A DNA stretch of 64,000 bases from an uncultured Prevotellaceae bacterium (lineage in GTDB: Bacteria; Bacteroidota; Bacteroidia; Bacteroidales; Muribaculaceae). The DNA lies in contig UQLZ01000002.1 in NCBI GenBank assembly GCA_900541935.1, forward strand, positions 1 through 64,000, written 5' to 3'. The notes beneath the pieces are model-generated. The model was given only the letters and a program-made list of their open reading frames with translations. It did no database searches and was not told the DNA's origin. This document shows, piece after piece, positions 44,742 to 52,764 of this stretch. Position 1 is the first letter of the stretch. Every line of letters begins with the position of its first letter. Both the position numbers and the translations under genes were made by a program.

Positions 44742-46001
44742 ATGAAAAATTATATAGTATCGCTTATTGCAGTTTTTGCAACATTTTTGCTTTCTTCGTA
44801 CACAGTAGAAGAAATTCCCAACGTTCATATTAAGGATAAAACCCAGTATGTCACCAATCCAGATAACTTAATAAGTCAGCAAACCGTTGCGGGATTAAAT
44901 AATATTATTTCTAATGTTTGGCAAACAACATCAGCGGAAATGGTTGTTGTTATAGTAAAGACTATTGGAAATGAGGAGATTAATGATTTTGCAACAAGAT
45001 TATATGAACATTGGGGTATAGGCAAAAAAGACAAAAGTAATGGTGTGCTTATTTTTGTAGTGGATGATCAGCGACAGGCTGTTATTCGCACTGGTTATGG
45101 CACGGAAGGGCTTTTGCCTGATGTTATATGCGGGCGAATTATTCGTAACTTAATGGCACCCGAATTTAAAAAGGGCAACTATGACCAGGGGTTGCTTAAT
45201 GCTGTTACATATATGCATAAAATCTTGACAACTCCGGGTGCTATTGATGAGTTGAAGTCAAATTATAAAAACGATAGACCGCAGAAGAAAGGTGGAGTTA
45301 GCAATATCGTTTTCCTCGCAATGCTTGTCTGTGGCGGTTTGTCGGCTATTTTGCTAATGGTGGTAATTAATACGGCGATAAATAACCGCAAGAAGAATTA
45401 TTTTGAAAAATATATAGCGATTAAGCCATATTGGTTACCGTCATTGATTCTCGGTTTCCTTTCTGTTGGAGTAGGATTTATTGTAACGGCAGTAATTTGG
45501 TTAATGTTAAATAGTTACAGAAACCACAAGCGCAAGTGTCCTAACTGTGACGGTAAAATGAGAAAACTATCTGAAGAAGAGGATAATATGTATCTTAAAC
45601 CGGCACAAGATTTGGAAGAGAAATTGAAGTCTGTTGACTATGATGTTTGGCTGTGTGAAACATGTGGAGAAACGGATATTTACCCGTTTGTAAATAAGGA
45701 TTCAGCATATAAAGAGTGCCCACGATGCCATGCAATGGCATTGTATTGTGTTTGTGACAGAGTTATGGTTCAGCCAAATTCTTACAGACAAGGTGTGGGT
45801 GTCAGAACATTTAAATGCCTGAATTGTGGTGATGAGAATAATATAAACTATAATATAGAAAAAACAGCAGATCCAACAGGAGCAATTGTTGCAGGAACTA
45901 TCCTCGGAAGCCTTGGAGGAAGAGGCGGAGGTGGCTCGTTTGGAGGTGGCTCGTTTGGAGGCGGTATGACTGGAGGCGGCGGTGCTTCTGGAGGCTGGTA
46001 A
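44742..46001 (+). CDS. TPM-domain membrane protein with zinc-ribbon and Gly-rich tail
   Basis: The 419-residue product has an N-terminal signal or anchor segment, a TPM (YgcG-like) domain at about 36-160 (ISQQTVAGLNNIISNVW, VLIFVVDDQRQAVIRTGYG), two helices at about 187-212 and 230-255, a cysteine-rich cytoplasmic region with at least three CxxC pairs (CPNCDGKM, CETCGETD, CPRCHAMA, CLNCGDEN), and a glycine-rich end (GGGSFGGGSFGGGMTGGGG). TPM proteins are often involved in envelope maintenance; the function is unproven. It opens the four-gene unit with the RyR and TIR genes and is 12 bases upstream of the RyR gene. Confidence 0.85.
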   Translation: MKNYIVSLIAVFATFLLSSYTVEEIPNVHIKDKTQYVTNPDNLISQQTVAGLNNIISNVWQTTSAEMVVVIVKTIGNEEINDFATRLYEHWGIGKKDKSNGVLIFVVDDQRQAVIRTGYGTEGLLPDVICGRIIRNLMAPEFKKGNYDQGLLNAVTYMHKILTTPGAIDELKSNYKNDRPQKKGGVSNIVFLAMLVCGGLSAILLMVVINTAINNRKKNYFEKYIAIKPYWLPSLILGFLSVGVGFIVTAVIWLMLNSYRNHKRKCPNCDGKMRKLSEEEDNMYLKPAQDLEEKLKSVDYDVWLCETCGETDIYPFVNKDSAYKECPRCHAMALYCVCDRVMVQPNSYRQGVGVRTFKCLNCGDENNINYNIEKTADPTGAIVAGTILGSLGGRGGGGSFGGGSFGGGMTGGGGASGGW

Positions 46002-46013
46002 TAAATCTTAAAA

Positions 46014-46298
46014 ATGTATAATCCAAAACCATTAGATACAGATAGTATAATCCTTTCTCCAGAATTGAAAGAACTGGTAGAGGTGTTGGCTAAGAATGTC
46101 CATGAAGTGTGGGCTGAAAGTAGAATTAGACAGGGGTGGAAATATGGAAAAGATAGGGATGATAATAATAAATTACACCCTTGTCTGGTCCCGTATGAGA
46201 AATTGTCGGAAATAGAGAAAGATTATGACCGCAACACGGCGATGCAAACTCTAAGAGTTATAGGAAAACTTGGCTTTAAGATAGTCAAAGACAAATGA
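46014..46298 (+). CDS. Single-domain RyR protein
   Basis: This 94-residue protein consists almost entirely of one RyR (ryanodine-receptor) repeat: LVEVLAKNVHEVWAESRI and QGWKYG (first helix, about 21-43), then HPCLVPYEKLSEIEKDYDRN (about 55-75). The VHEVWA...GWKYG and PYE(K)L...EKD positions are the family's conserved ones. No signal or helix is predicted, so it is probably cytoplasmic. Prokaryotic RyR domains have been proposed to sense nucleotide-derived ligands. It is encoded nine bases before a channel-like protein that ends with the same domain. Confidence 0.9.
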   Translation: MYNPKPLDTDSIILSPELKELVEVLAKNVHEVWAESRIRQGWKYGKDRDDNNKLHPCLVPYEKLSEIEKDYDRNTAMQTLRVIGKLGFKIVKDK

Positions 46299-46307
46299 TA
46301 TTAGCGT

Positions 46308-48326
46308 ATGAAAAATTTTAGCAACTTTAAACTATTTGCAATACGCAGTTTTTCAAAAGGTGGCAGTAATCAGATTTGGGTATTGCTGCTGGTTGATGTT
46401 TTTATTCTTCTGATTTTCTTATTGTTGGCGTTACTTTTGGGTAAACAAACGGGAGTCGGAATTATTGAAACACTTCAGCAGAATATCTATTATCTTTTGA
46501 ACTTACTTTTGGATCCGGGTAATATAACTGAAATATCAGAAGAAGCATCAGGCAATAACCCGTTGTTTTCAAGACCAGGTGCTATGATTGTAACTATTGT
46601 GGGAATGGTTCTTTTTGGAGGATTACTTATTTCTGTTATATGTAACTTCCTTGAAAGGCAGGTGGAGAGGTATCGTAATGGTTATAATACCTTTAAATTA
46701 AGCAATCATATTGTTATCATAGGTTATAGTGAGGTAACAATTTCTTTAATAAAGACATTGTTTAATAACCCTAAAAAGAATTTTAGTTATATCTTATTGC
46801 AAACGATGTGTCCTGCGGAAGAGGTAAGGAGAATGATTTATGCAAATTTAAACCGAGAAATTGAGAAAAAAATTATTGTCAAACATGGGCAACTTGATAT
46901 AGTCGAAGATGTTGATAGTCTTTATATTCAAAATGCTGAAAGTGTTTATATTGTAGGCGACGATAATGAAGAAAATCATGATTCTGCGAATATTGCGTGC
47001 GTTGGTATTGTTAGCAACATTATAAAAAATAAAAGTTGTATTGCAAAACCATTACCATGTACTGTACTCTTTGAGAATTTATCAACCTTTACACCGTTCC
47101 AAGTGATGGATGTTACAAAAGAATGGCGAGAAAGTATAGATTTTCGGCCTATGAACTTATGTGATGAATGGGCAAAAAGAGTTGTTGTTGATTCTTTTTA
47201 TTATGGTTCTGATGGTAATAAGGTTAATTTACCGAAATTAGACAGAGAACCAATTGCTTATGAATCAGATAAATTTGTTCATCTTGTTATCGTCGGTATG
47301 AATAAGATGGGTATAGCACTGGCTGTTCAGGCTGCTCACACTCTGCATTTCCCAAATTTTGTTAGAGATAAATCAAAGAAAACGAGAATAACATTTATTG
47401 ATGTTAATGTTGAGGAGGAGATAGACTTCTTTACAGGTCGATATTCTGGGATTTTTGATATCAGTACTTATTTTGCAGACTTAGAAGAAAGGGGAGAGTC
47501 TGCTTTTACGACAGGTAAATTAGATAATTATAAGTATTCTGACTTTTTGGATATTGAATTTCATTTTGTGAAAGGCAGAATAGAATCTCAATATATTCGA
47601 GGTTTGCTTGATGAATGGGCCACGGACAATAGTCAGATTTTATCCGTTGCTGTGTGTTTTGGAAACCAAAGCAAGTCATTGGCTTCTGCCTTATATCTTC
47701 CAGATAGCATATACATTAATGAAATACCTGTATTTGTAAGGCAAAAAACATCAGATGAACTGTTGTCGGTACTTAATAGAAAGCAATGTGACGAATATGT
47801 TAAATTTTCAAACATTTATCCTTTTGGCATGTTGTCAAATTGCTATCGTCTTAATGTAGAGAATTTTGAAATAGCAAAGGTTGTTAATTACGCATATGAT
47901 TGCTACATGAAAGGCATAGATGTTGGTAGCATTGAATTAAACAAAGATATTATTAATGATAGTTGGCAAAACCTAAGTCAAGCACATAAGTGGTCAAATC
48001 TTTACCATGCACTAAGTTGGAATGTTAAGTTAAGGTCATTTAATATAGATTTTAGAAATCATATAGAAGATAAAGATGCAGTAGTCCTTTCGAAAGTAGA
48101 GCATAATAGATGGAATATGGAGAAACTTCTTCTTGGTTATCGTACTCCAAATAAAGAAGAATTGGAGATGTTTGCTCATGATGAAAGTAGAATAGCATAT
48201 TACAAGCGAATTTTTTATGTACATAATTGCATTATGCCGTATGAAGCTCTTGCAAATAATGATAAAGAAAAAGATTTATACTTGACAAAAGTTATAAGTC
48301 GGTTTGTTAAAGAAAAAGACTATTAG
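46308..48326 (+). CDS. Two-TM, double-RCK channel-like protein with C-terminal RyR domain
   Basis: Residues 22-45 and 92-113 of 672 are membrane helices. Between them, residues 58-72 (QNIYYLLNLLLDPGN) look like a re-entrant pore loop, and DPGN resembles the A-D-(S/A)-G-N-H filter of CASTOR/POLLUX-type channels rather than the TVGYG of potassium channels. Two Rossmann-like RCK/TrkA-N domains start near 133 (HIVIIGYSEVTISLIKTL) and 324 (VHLVIVGMNKMGIALAVQA). The end (about 595-665) is a RyR domain: VEHNRWNMEKLLLGYR, then HNCIMPYEALANNDKEKD, matching the small RyR protein. I infer a ligand-gated cation channel in the inner membrane. Its ion preference and ligand are unknown. Confidence 0.8.
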   Translation: MKNFSNFKLFAIRSFSKGGSNQIWVLLLVDVFILLIFLLLALLLGKQTGVGIIETLQQNIYYLLNLLLDPGNITEISEEASGNNPLFSRPGAMIVTIVGMVLFGGLLISVICNFLERQVERYRNGYNTFKLSNHIVIIGYSEVTISLIKTLFNNPKKNFSYILLQTMCPAEEVRRMIYANLNREIEKKIIVKHGQLDIVEDVDSLYIQNAESVYIVGDDNEENHDSANIACVGIVSNIIKNKSCIAKPLPCTVLFENLSTFTPFQVMDVTKEWRESIDFRPMNLCDEWAKRVVVDSFYYGSDGNKVNLPKLDREPIAYESDKFVHLVIVGMNKMGIALAVQAAHTLHFPNFVRDKSKKTRITFIDVNVEEEIDFFTGRYSGIFDISTYFADLEERGESAFTTGKLDNYKYSDFLDIEFHFVKGRIESQYIRGLLDEWATDNSQILSVAVCFGNQSKSLASALYLPDSIYINEIPVFVRQKTSDELLSVLNRKQCDEYVKFSNIYPFGMLSNCYRLNVENFEIAKVVNYAYDCYMKGIDVGSIELNKDIINDSWQNLSQAHKWSNLYHALSWNVKLRSFNIDFRNHIEDKDAVVLSKVEHNRWNMEKLLLGYRTPNKEELEMFAHDESRIAYYKRIFYVHNCIMPYEALANNDKEKDLYLTKVISRFVKEKDY

Positions 48327-48330
48327 TGTT

Positions 48331-49626
48331 ATGGGATACGATATATTTATAAGTTATAGGCGTAAAGGCGGTCATGAAACAGCAAAGCATATTTATGATT
48401 TGCTGCTTCATGATGGTTATTCTGTTAGTTTTGATATCGACACGCTTCGCAATGGGCTGTGGACAACAGAATTGGAAGCAAGAATATCCGAATGCAAGGA
48501 TTTTATTATAATCCTGAATAAAGGCGTATTTGACAGAACGCTCGACGAGTCTGTATCTTTTGAAGATGACTGGTTGCGTCGCGAACTTGCGCGTGCAATA
48601 TCTCTTAAAAAGAATATAATTCCAGTTATGTTGTCAGACTTTGAAGGCTTCCCAAAGAACCTTCCTGAAGATGTAAAACTGATATCAAAAATTAATAGTC
48701 CAAAATATGACGGCTATTATTTTGATGCATTTTATGACAGGCTAAAGTCGAAATTCCTCATATCAAAACCGAGTGTGGAAAAAGCGGGTAGTAAGTTGTG
48801 CTGTTTGAAGTTGCGTACTGATGCTCCTTGCTCCATTTTTGTTGACGAAGTGGAAAGATGCCCTTTGGAGCCGGGTAAATTGGCAAAGTTGCAATTGTCG
48901 CAAGGAACGTATGTGCTTAAATTCGTAGATAAGGATTTTCCACTTAATTCTTATGAGGTTACAGTAGAAGTAGTTAATGATTATGAAAAACTGCTTTACA
49001 TAACTCTTAGTGGTAGTCGTCCAAAAGCTACGCCTCCACCAATAGGAGGAAAGAATTACCGAGGCTTGCAGGTAGCGCCGAAATTTGAAAAAAAGAAGAA
49101 AAGTAGTAATTCCATAAAAGTTGTTTTGATTGTCTTAGGTTGGATTGTTGCTTCAATTATTGTTACAGCATTTATGATAGGGGCAATAGAAGGCTTGTTT
49201 GGTGGAAATGAAACATCGGAAGAGGAATTGAAGTTGGAGCCATATTATGATTCCGAAAGTAAGTTGTGGGGCTACAAGGATCAGAATGGAGACGTTCATA
49301 TTGTTCCTCAATTTCAAGATGCAAGCACTTTCGGTGAGGATACATTTGCTATTGTAGAGAAAGGCGGTATTTCATACAAATTGGGCATTAGCGGAAATTT
49401 GTACCAAATAGAATGGTTTGACCAGCAGTATGAATTGAAGCCTTATTTTGATTCTAAAAGCCTGTTATGGGGGTATAAGGACCAGAACGGAGAAGTATAT
49501 TTCTTGCCTCAGTTCCAAGAAGCTGGCAAATTTGATGGCGATACAACAGCTATTGTCAAGCAAGATGATGTTTACTACCTTCTTGGATTAAGCGGAAGTC
49601 TCTATAGCCTTGATTTTAGCGAATGA
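48331..49626 (+). CDS. TIR / PEGA-like / transmembrane / WG-repeat protein
   Basis: This 431-residue protein has a TIR domain at 1-145 (YDIFISYRRKGG; FDIDTLRNGLWTTELEA; IIPVMLSDFEGF), a PEGA-like beta-domain at about 155-228 (CSIFVDEVERCPLEPG), a lysine-rich linker, one helix at 263-286, and two WG-type repeats with LWGYKDQNG and PQFQ (312-331, 379-397). The lysines before the helix put TIR inside and the repeats outside. TIR enzymes cleave NAD+ using a glutamate; Glu47 in WTTEL, or Glu49, is a candidate but its alignment with the SARM1 Glu642 position is not exact, so activity is not certain. Starts four bases after the channel-like gene. Confidence 0.87.
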   Translation: MGYDIFISYRRKGGHETAKHIYDLLLHDGYSVSFDIDTLRNGLWTTELEARISECKDFIIILNKGVFDRTLDESVSFEDDWLRRELARAISLKKNIIPVMLSDFEGFPKNLPEDVKLISKINSPKYDGYYFDAFYDRLKSKFLISKPSVEKAGSKLCCLKLRTDAPCSIFVDEVERCPLEPGKLAKLQLSQGTYVLKFVDKDFPLNSYEVTVEVVNDYEKLLYITLSGSRPKATPPPIGGKNYRGLQVAPKFEKKKKSSNSIKVVLIVLGWIVASIIVTAFMIGAIEGLFGGNETSEEELKLEPYYDSESKLWGYKDQNGDVHIVPQFQDASTFGEDTFAIVEKGGISYKLGISGNLYQIEWFDQQYELKPYFDSKSLLWGYKDQNGEVYFLPQFQEAGKFDGDTTAIVKQDDVYYLLGLSGSLYSLDFSE

Positions 49627-49646
49627 AATAATTAATTACCTTTTTC

Positions 49647-49678
49647 GTTGTTTTCTGAGAATAATTGTAATAGATTTG
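49647..49678 (+). promoter_or_regulatory. Promoter of the SNF transporter operon
   Basis: GTTG at 49647-49650, 20 bases, TAGATTTG at 49671-49678. It fits with one -33 mismatch and lies 26 bases before the ATG. Confidence 0.5.
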
Positions 49679-49703
49679 CTCTGTTTTTGAAAAATAAAGA
49701 ATT

Positions 49704-51071
49704 ATGTCATCATCAAAAAATACTTTTTCATCTAAATTAGGAGTTATTGCAGCTACAGTAGGGTCTGCTGTAGGTTTAGGAACGGTTTGGCGGTTTCCAA
49801 ATGAGGTTCAAGATAATGGAGGTTCAGTGTTTCTTATTGCATATTTGATATGTGTTCTGTTGATGGGCATACCTGTTATGCTGGCTGAATTTTCTCTTGG
49901 GAGAGGTAGCAGAGCAGATTCTGTCGGGTCTTTTAAGAAGATGACGCCGAATAAAAAATGGTGGATTGTTGGTGCGGTTGCGGTTCTTGCTTCATATATA
50001 ATACTTTCGTTCTATATTGTTGTTTCCGGTTGGACGCTGGAATATTTTTGGTTGTCATTGACAGGTACTCTTACTTCTGGTCATGAGGGAATTTCATCAC
50101 CGGAATTTTATAGTTCAATAATGGATGAAGCATTGTTTACAGCGTGGAATCCCGTTTTTTGGACTTTTATAATGATTATCATAAATCTCTTTGTTTTGAT
50201 AAAAGGAGTGGAAAAGGGGATAGAAAGAATGGCTAACGTGCTTATGCCGTTACTTTTCGTAATCCTTGTTATGCTATGTTTTGTATCATTGACCTTGCCT
50301 GGTGCGATTGATGGAGTAGAATTCTTTTTGAAGCCAGATTGGGACAAGATGAATCCGAGCGTCCTTATTAGTGCTGTTGGCCAGGCATTCTTCTCTTTGA
50401 GTTTGGGTATGGGCATTTTGATAACATATTCCTCTTATTACCCTAAAAAGACGAAGTTGGGCAGAACATCTGTTATTGTATCTTCTCTTGTCTTTTTGGT
50501 AGCGATTTTGATGGGACTTATTATTTTCCCTGCAATGATGTCATTTGGAATTGAGGGACAAACCAAGGGTGCATCCTTGATTTTTGTAACTTTGCCCCAG
50601 ATTTTTGAGGCGATGCACGGGTCTTATATTTGGTCGCTTTTATTCTTTTTCCTTCTTGTTGTTGCGGCTCTAACTTCAACAGTTTCATTAGGGGAAGTGG
50701 TTATTGCATTTTTGCACAAAACTTTTGGAATGAAGAGAAAAAAAGCGTGCGTCATCACATTGTTGCCGATGTTTGCGTTAAGTGCTGTTAGTTCGCTATC
50801 GTTAAGTGTATGGAGTGAATATACGTTTTTCGGCATGACTTGGTTTGACTTTCTGGATTACGTAACTGCAAATCTGATGTTGCCAATTGTTGCCATTCTG
50901 ATATGTGTTTATGTAGGGCATATTATTCCTAAGTCCTTTCTTGAAAAAGAGATGACTAATAATGGTTCAATGAAATCGTTGATTTTGCCAGCGTTGATAT
51001 TCCTGATAAGATATGTTTCGCCGTTGCTTATAGCGGCTGTGCTGATAAATAAATTCTTTGAATTTGTTTAG
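49704..51071 (+). CDS. Sodium:amino-acid symporter, SNF/NSS family (first)
   Basis: This 455-residue, about 11-12-helix transporter has the NSS signature LGVIAATVGSAVGLGTVWRFPN at its start, which includes part of the sodium and substrate sites, and later GQAFFSLSLGMGILITYSSY. It would import an amino acid or related small solute with Na+. The sodium gradient could come from NQR. It is followed by a small membrane protein and a second NSS transporter. The substrate cannot be read from the sequence. Confidence 0.93.
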   Translation: MSSSKNTFSSKLGVIAATVGSAVGLGTVWRFPNEVQDNGGSVFLIAYLICVLLMGIPVMLAEFSLGRGSRADSVGSFKKMTPNKKWWIVGAVAVLASYIILSFYIVVSGWTLEYFWLSLTGTLTSGHEGISSPEFYSSIMDEALFTAWNPVFWTFIMIIINLFVLIKGVEKGIERMANVLMPLLFVILVMLCFVSLTLPGAIDGVEFFLKPDWDKMNPSVLISAVGQAFFSLSLGMGILITYSSYYPKKTKLGRTSVIVSSLVFLVAILMGLIIFPAMMSFGIEGQTKGASLIFVTLPQIFEAMHGSYIWSLLFFFLLVVAALTSTVSLGEVVIAFLHKTFGMKRKKACVITLLPMFALSAVSSLSLSVWSEYTFFGMTWFDFLDYVTANLMLPIVAILICVYVGHIIPKSFLEKEMTNNGSMKSLILPALIFLIRYVSPLLIAAVLINKFFEFV

Positions 51072-51073
51072 AA

Positions 51074-51352
51074 ATGGAGCGCCTGACTAAAAAAGAAAGG
51101 GTAGGGCTGATAGCATTTTCAATTATCGTTGCAGTCGGCATACTCATTACTATGTTGACGAAAAATTTGCGGACACATGACATTGACGACAACGGAAAGA
51201 GTCAAAAAGAGATAACAGAATTTGAACGGCAAGTCATGAAAATGGAATCCGATACTACTGAGTCTAAAACAGTAAAGCGAAAGAACAAAGGCAAACAAAA
51301 AACTGTTTACAAAGATATTAATCCTTTAGAAGATAAAATGGAGAGAAAATAA
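51074..51352 (+). CDS. Small single-TM protein between two SNF transporters
   Basis: This 92-residue protein has one helix at about 10-28 (VGLIAFSIIVAVGILITML) and a charged, lysine- and glutamate-rich tail. It starts two bases after the first transporter, and its TAA overlaps the ATG of the second by one base, so all three are translated together. Small partner proteins of NSS transporters are known in some bacteria, so it could be an accessory subunit. No family recognised. Confidence 0.75.
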   Translation: MERLTKKERVGLIAFSIIVAVGILITMLTKNLRTHDIDDNGKSQKEITEFERQVMKMESDTTESKTVKRKNKGKQKTVYKDINPLEDKMERK

Positions 51353-52692
51353 TGAAAAAGCAGCGAGCATTATTTGCAACAAAGATAGGAGTTATAGCAG
51401 CGAGTGTAGGCTCTGCTATTGGGTTGGGAAATATTTGGAGATTTCCGTATGAGGCTGGTCTGCATGGCGGTGGCGCCTTTTTGTTGATTTATATTGTTAT
51501 CGTTGCTGTAATTGGTGTACCTCTTATTTGTACTGAATTTGTTATAGGTCGTGCTTCACATAAAAATGTACTCGGTTCGCTGAAGTCATTGCAAAGAAAA
51601 GGGACTAAGTGGCATTATTTATCATATCTTGGTATCATATCATCACTGATGATTTTGAGTTTCTATTCAGTCGTTGCAGGATGGACTCTTGAATATTCTT
51701 TTTCATCTTTATTTGGTGCACTTGCTGATGCAAACACCGACTATTCTGCCTATTTTGCCGATTTTACAATGAATAGCAATCGCCCGCTCTTGTGGACGGT
51801 GCTTTTCCTTTTCCTGAATTTTTTGATTTTAAGGAAAGGTTTGCGTAGCGGAATAGAAAAGATGTCGAATATAATGACTCCAATGCTTTTCTTTATTTTA
51901 CTGGTCTTTTGCATAAAATCGCTAATGATGCCAGGTGCAATAGAAGGAGTTAAATTTTTGTTTGTTCCTGATTTTAGTAAAATTGATTCGTCTGTGTTGT
52001 TGGGAGCAATGGGTCAGGCGTTTTTTTCTCTCAGTCTTGGAGTAAGTACATTGCTTACTTACGCATCGTATTTTAATAAAGACGTGCCATTGGTTCGTAG
52101 TGCTTCAATAATAGCGGGATTAGATACGCTTTTTGCTATCGTTGCTGGACTGATTATATTTCCGGCGCTGTTTTCTTTTAATCTTGAACCAACGGAAGGA
52201 CCTAAATTGGTTTTTGAAGTTTTGCCATATATATTTTCGCACATGGTAGGCGGACAAATATGGGCAGCGGCTTTCTTCTTCTTGCTTTTTGTCGCATCAA
52301 TAACCTCAACAATTTCTATGAGTGAGATTTCTATTGCCTTTTTTACTGAAGAGTGGGATATGTCACGCGAGAAGTCTTCTTTGTTGAATTTTGTAATAGC
52401 TATAGTCTTTGGTGTCTTGTGTGCCTTATCGTTTGGGGTGCTTTCTGATTTTAAAATTTTTGGCGATACTATTTTCGACTTGTTTAATAATTTGACTGCA
52501 AATTATTTTATGCCGATGTGTGGAATGTTTTTCTCAATTTTTGCAGGATGGTTGCTTGACAAGCAAATATTGCGAAAACAGTTGACAAATGAAGGGTCGC
52601 GCGCAGTTGCTTTCTATAAACCAATTGTATTTTGTATGAAATACATAGCCCCTATAGCTGTTTTGCTGGTATTTATCTATCAGTTGGTATAA
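51352..52692 (+). CDS. Sodium:amino-acid symporter, SNF/NSS family (second)
   Basis: A 446-residue NSS transporter clearly related to the first: TKIGVIAASVGSAIGLGNIWRFPY and GQAFFSLSLGVSTLLTYASY are in the same places. The GNIWRFPY form is closer to the LeuT consensus than the GTVWRFPN of the first copy, so the two may differ in substrate. It is translationally coupled to the small upstream protein. Confidence 0.93.
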   Translation: MKKQRALFATKIGVIAASVGSAIGLGNIWRFPYEAGLHGGGAFLLIYIVIVAVIGVPLICTEFVIGRASHKNVLGSLKSLQRKGTKWHYLSYLGIISSLMILSFYSVVAGWTLEYSFSSLFGALADANTDYSAYFADFTMNSNRPLLWTVLFLFLNFLILRKGLRSGIEKMSNIMTPMLFFILLVFCIKSLMMPGAIEGVKFLFVPDFSKIDSSVLLGAMGQAFFSLSLGVSTLLTYASYFNKDVPLVRSASIIAGLDTLFAIVAGLIIFPALFSFNLEPTEGPKLVFEVLPYIFSHMVGGQIWAAAFFFLLFVASITSTISMSEISIAFFTEEWDMSREKSSLLNFVIAIVFGVLCALSFGVLSDFKIFGDTIFDLFNNLTANYFMPMCGMFFSIFAGWLLDKQILRKQLTNEGSRAVAFYKPIVFCMKYIAPIAVLLVFIYQLV

Positions 52693-52764
52693 TCGTTTGC
52701 TATTTTATCAAAAATCTTTTGATAAAGATTTCTAAAGTATTAATTTCGTAAAAAAATCAATACA

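Noticed and set aside
46308..48326. Potassium channel or TrkA-type uptake protein
   Set aside because: RCK-like domains are present but there is no TVGYG-type filter. The DPGN pore segment fits the CASTOR/POLLUX group better.
48331..49626. Thoeris or CBASS defence system
   Set aside because: No ThsA-like NADase/SLOG protein and no CD-NTase or Cap effector next to the TIR gene. The neighbours are RyR proteins.
52708..52731. AT-only hairpin after the second SNF transporter
   Set aside because: Weak stem without GC pairs and no T-run; not convincing as a terminator.
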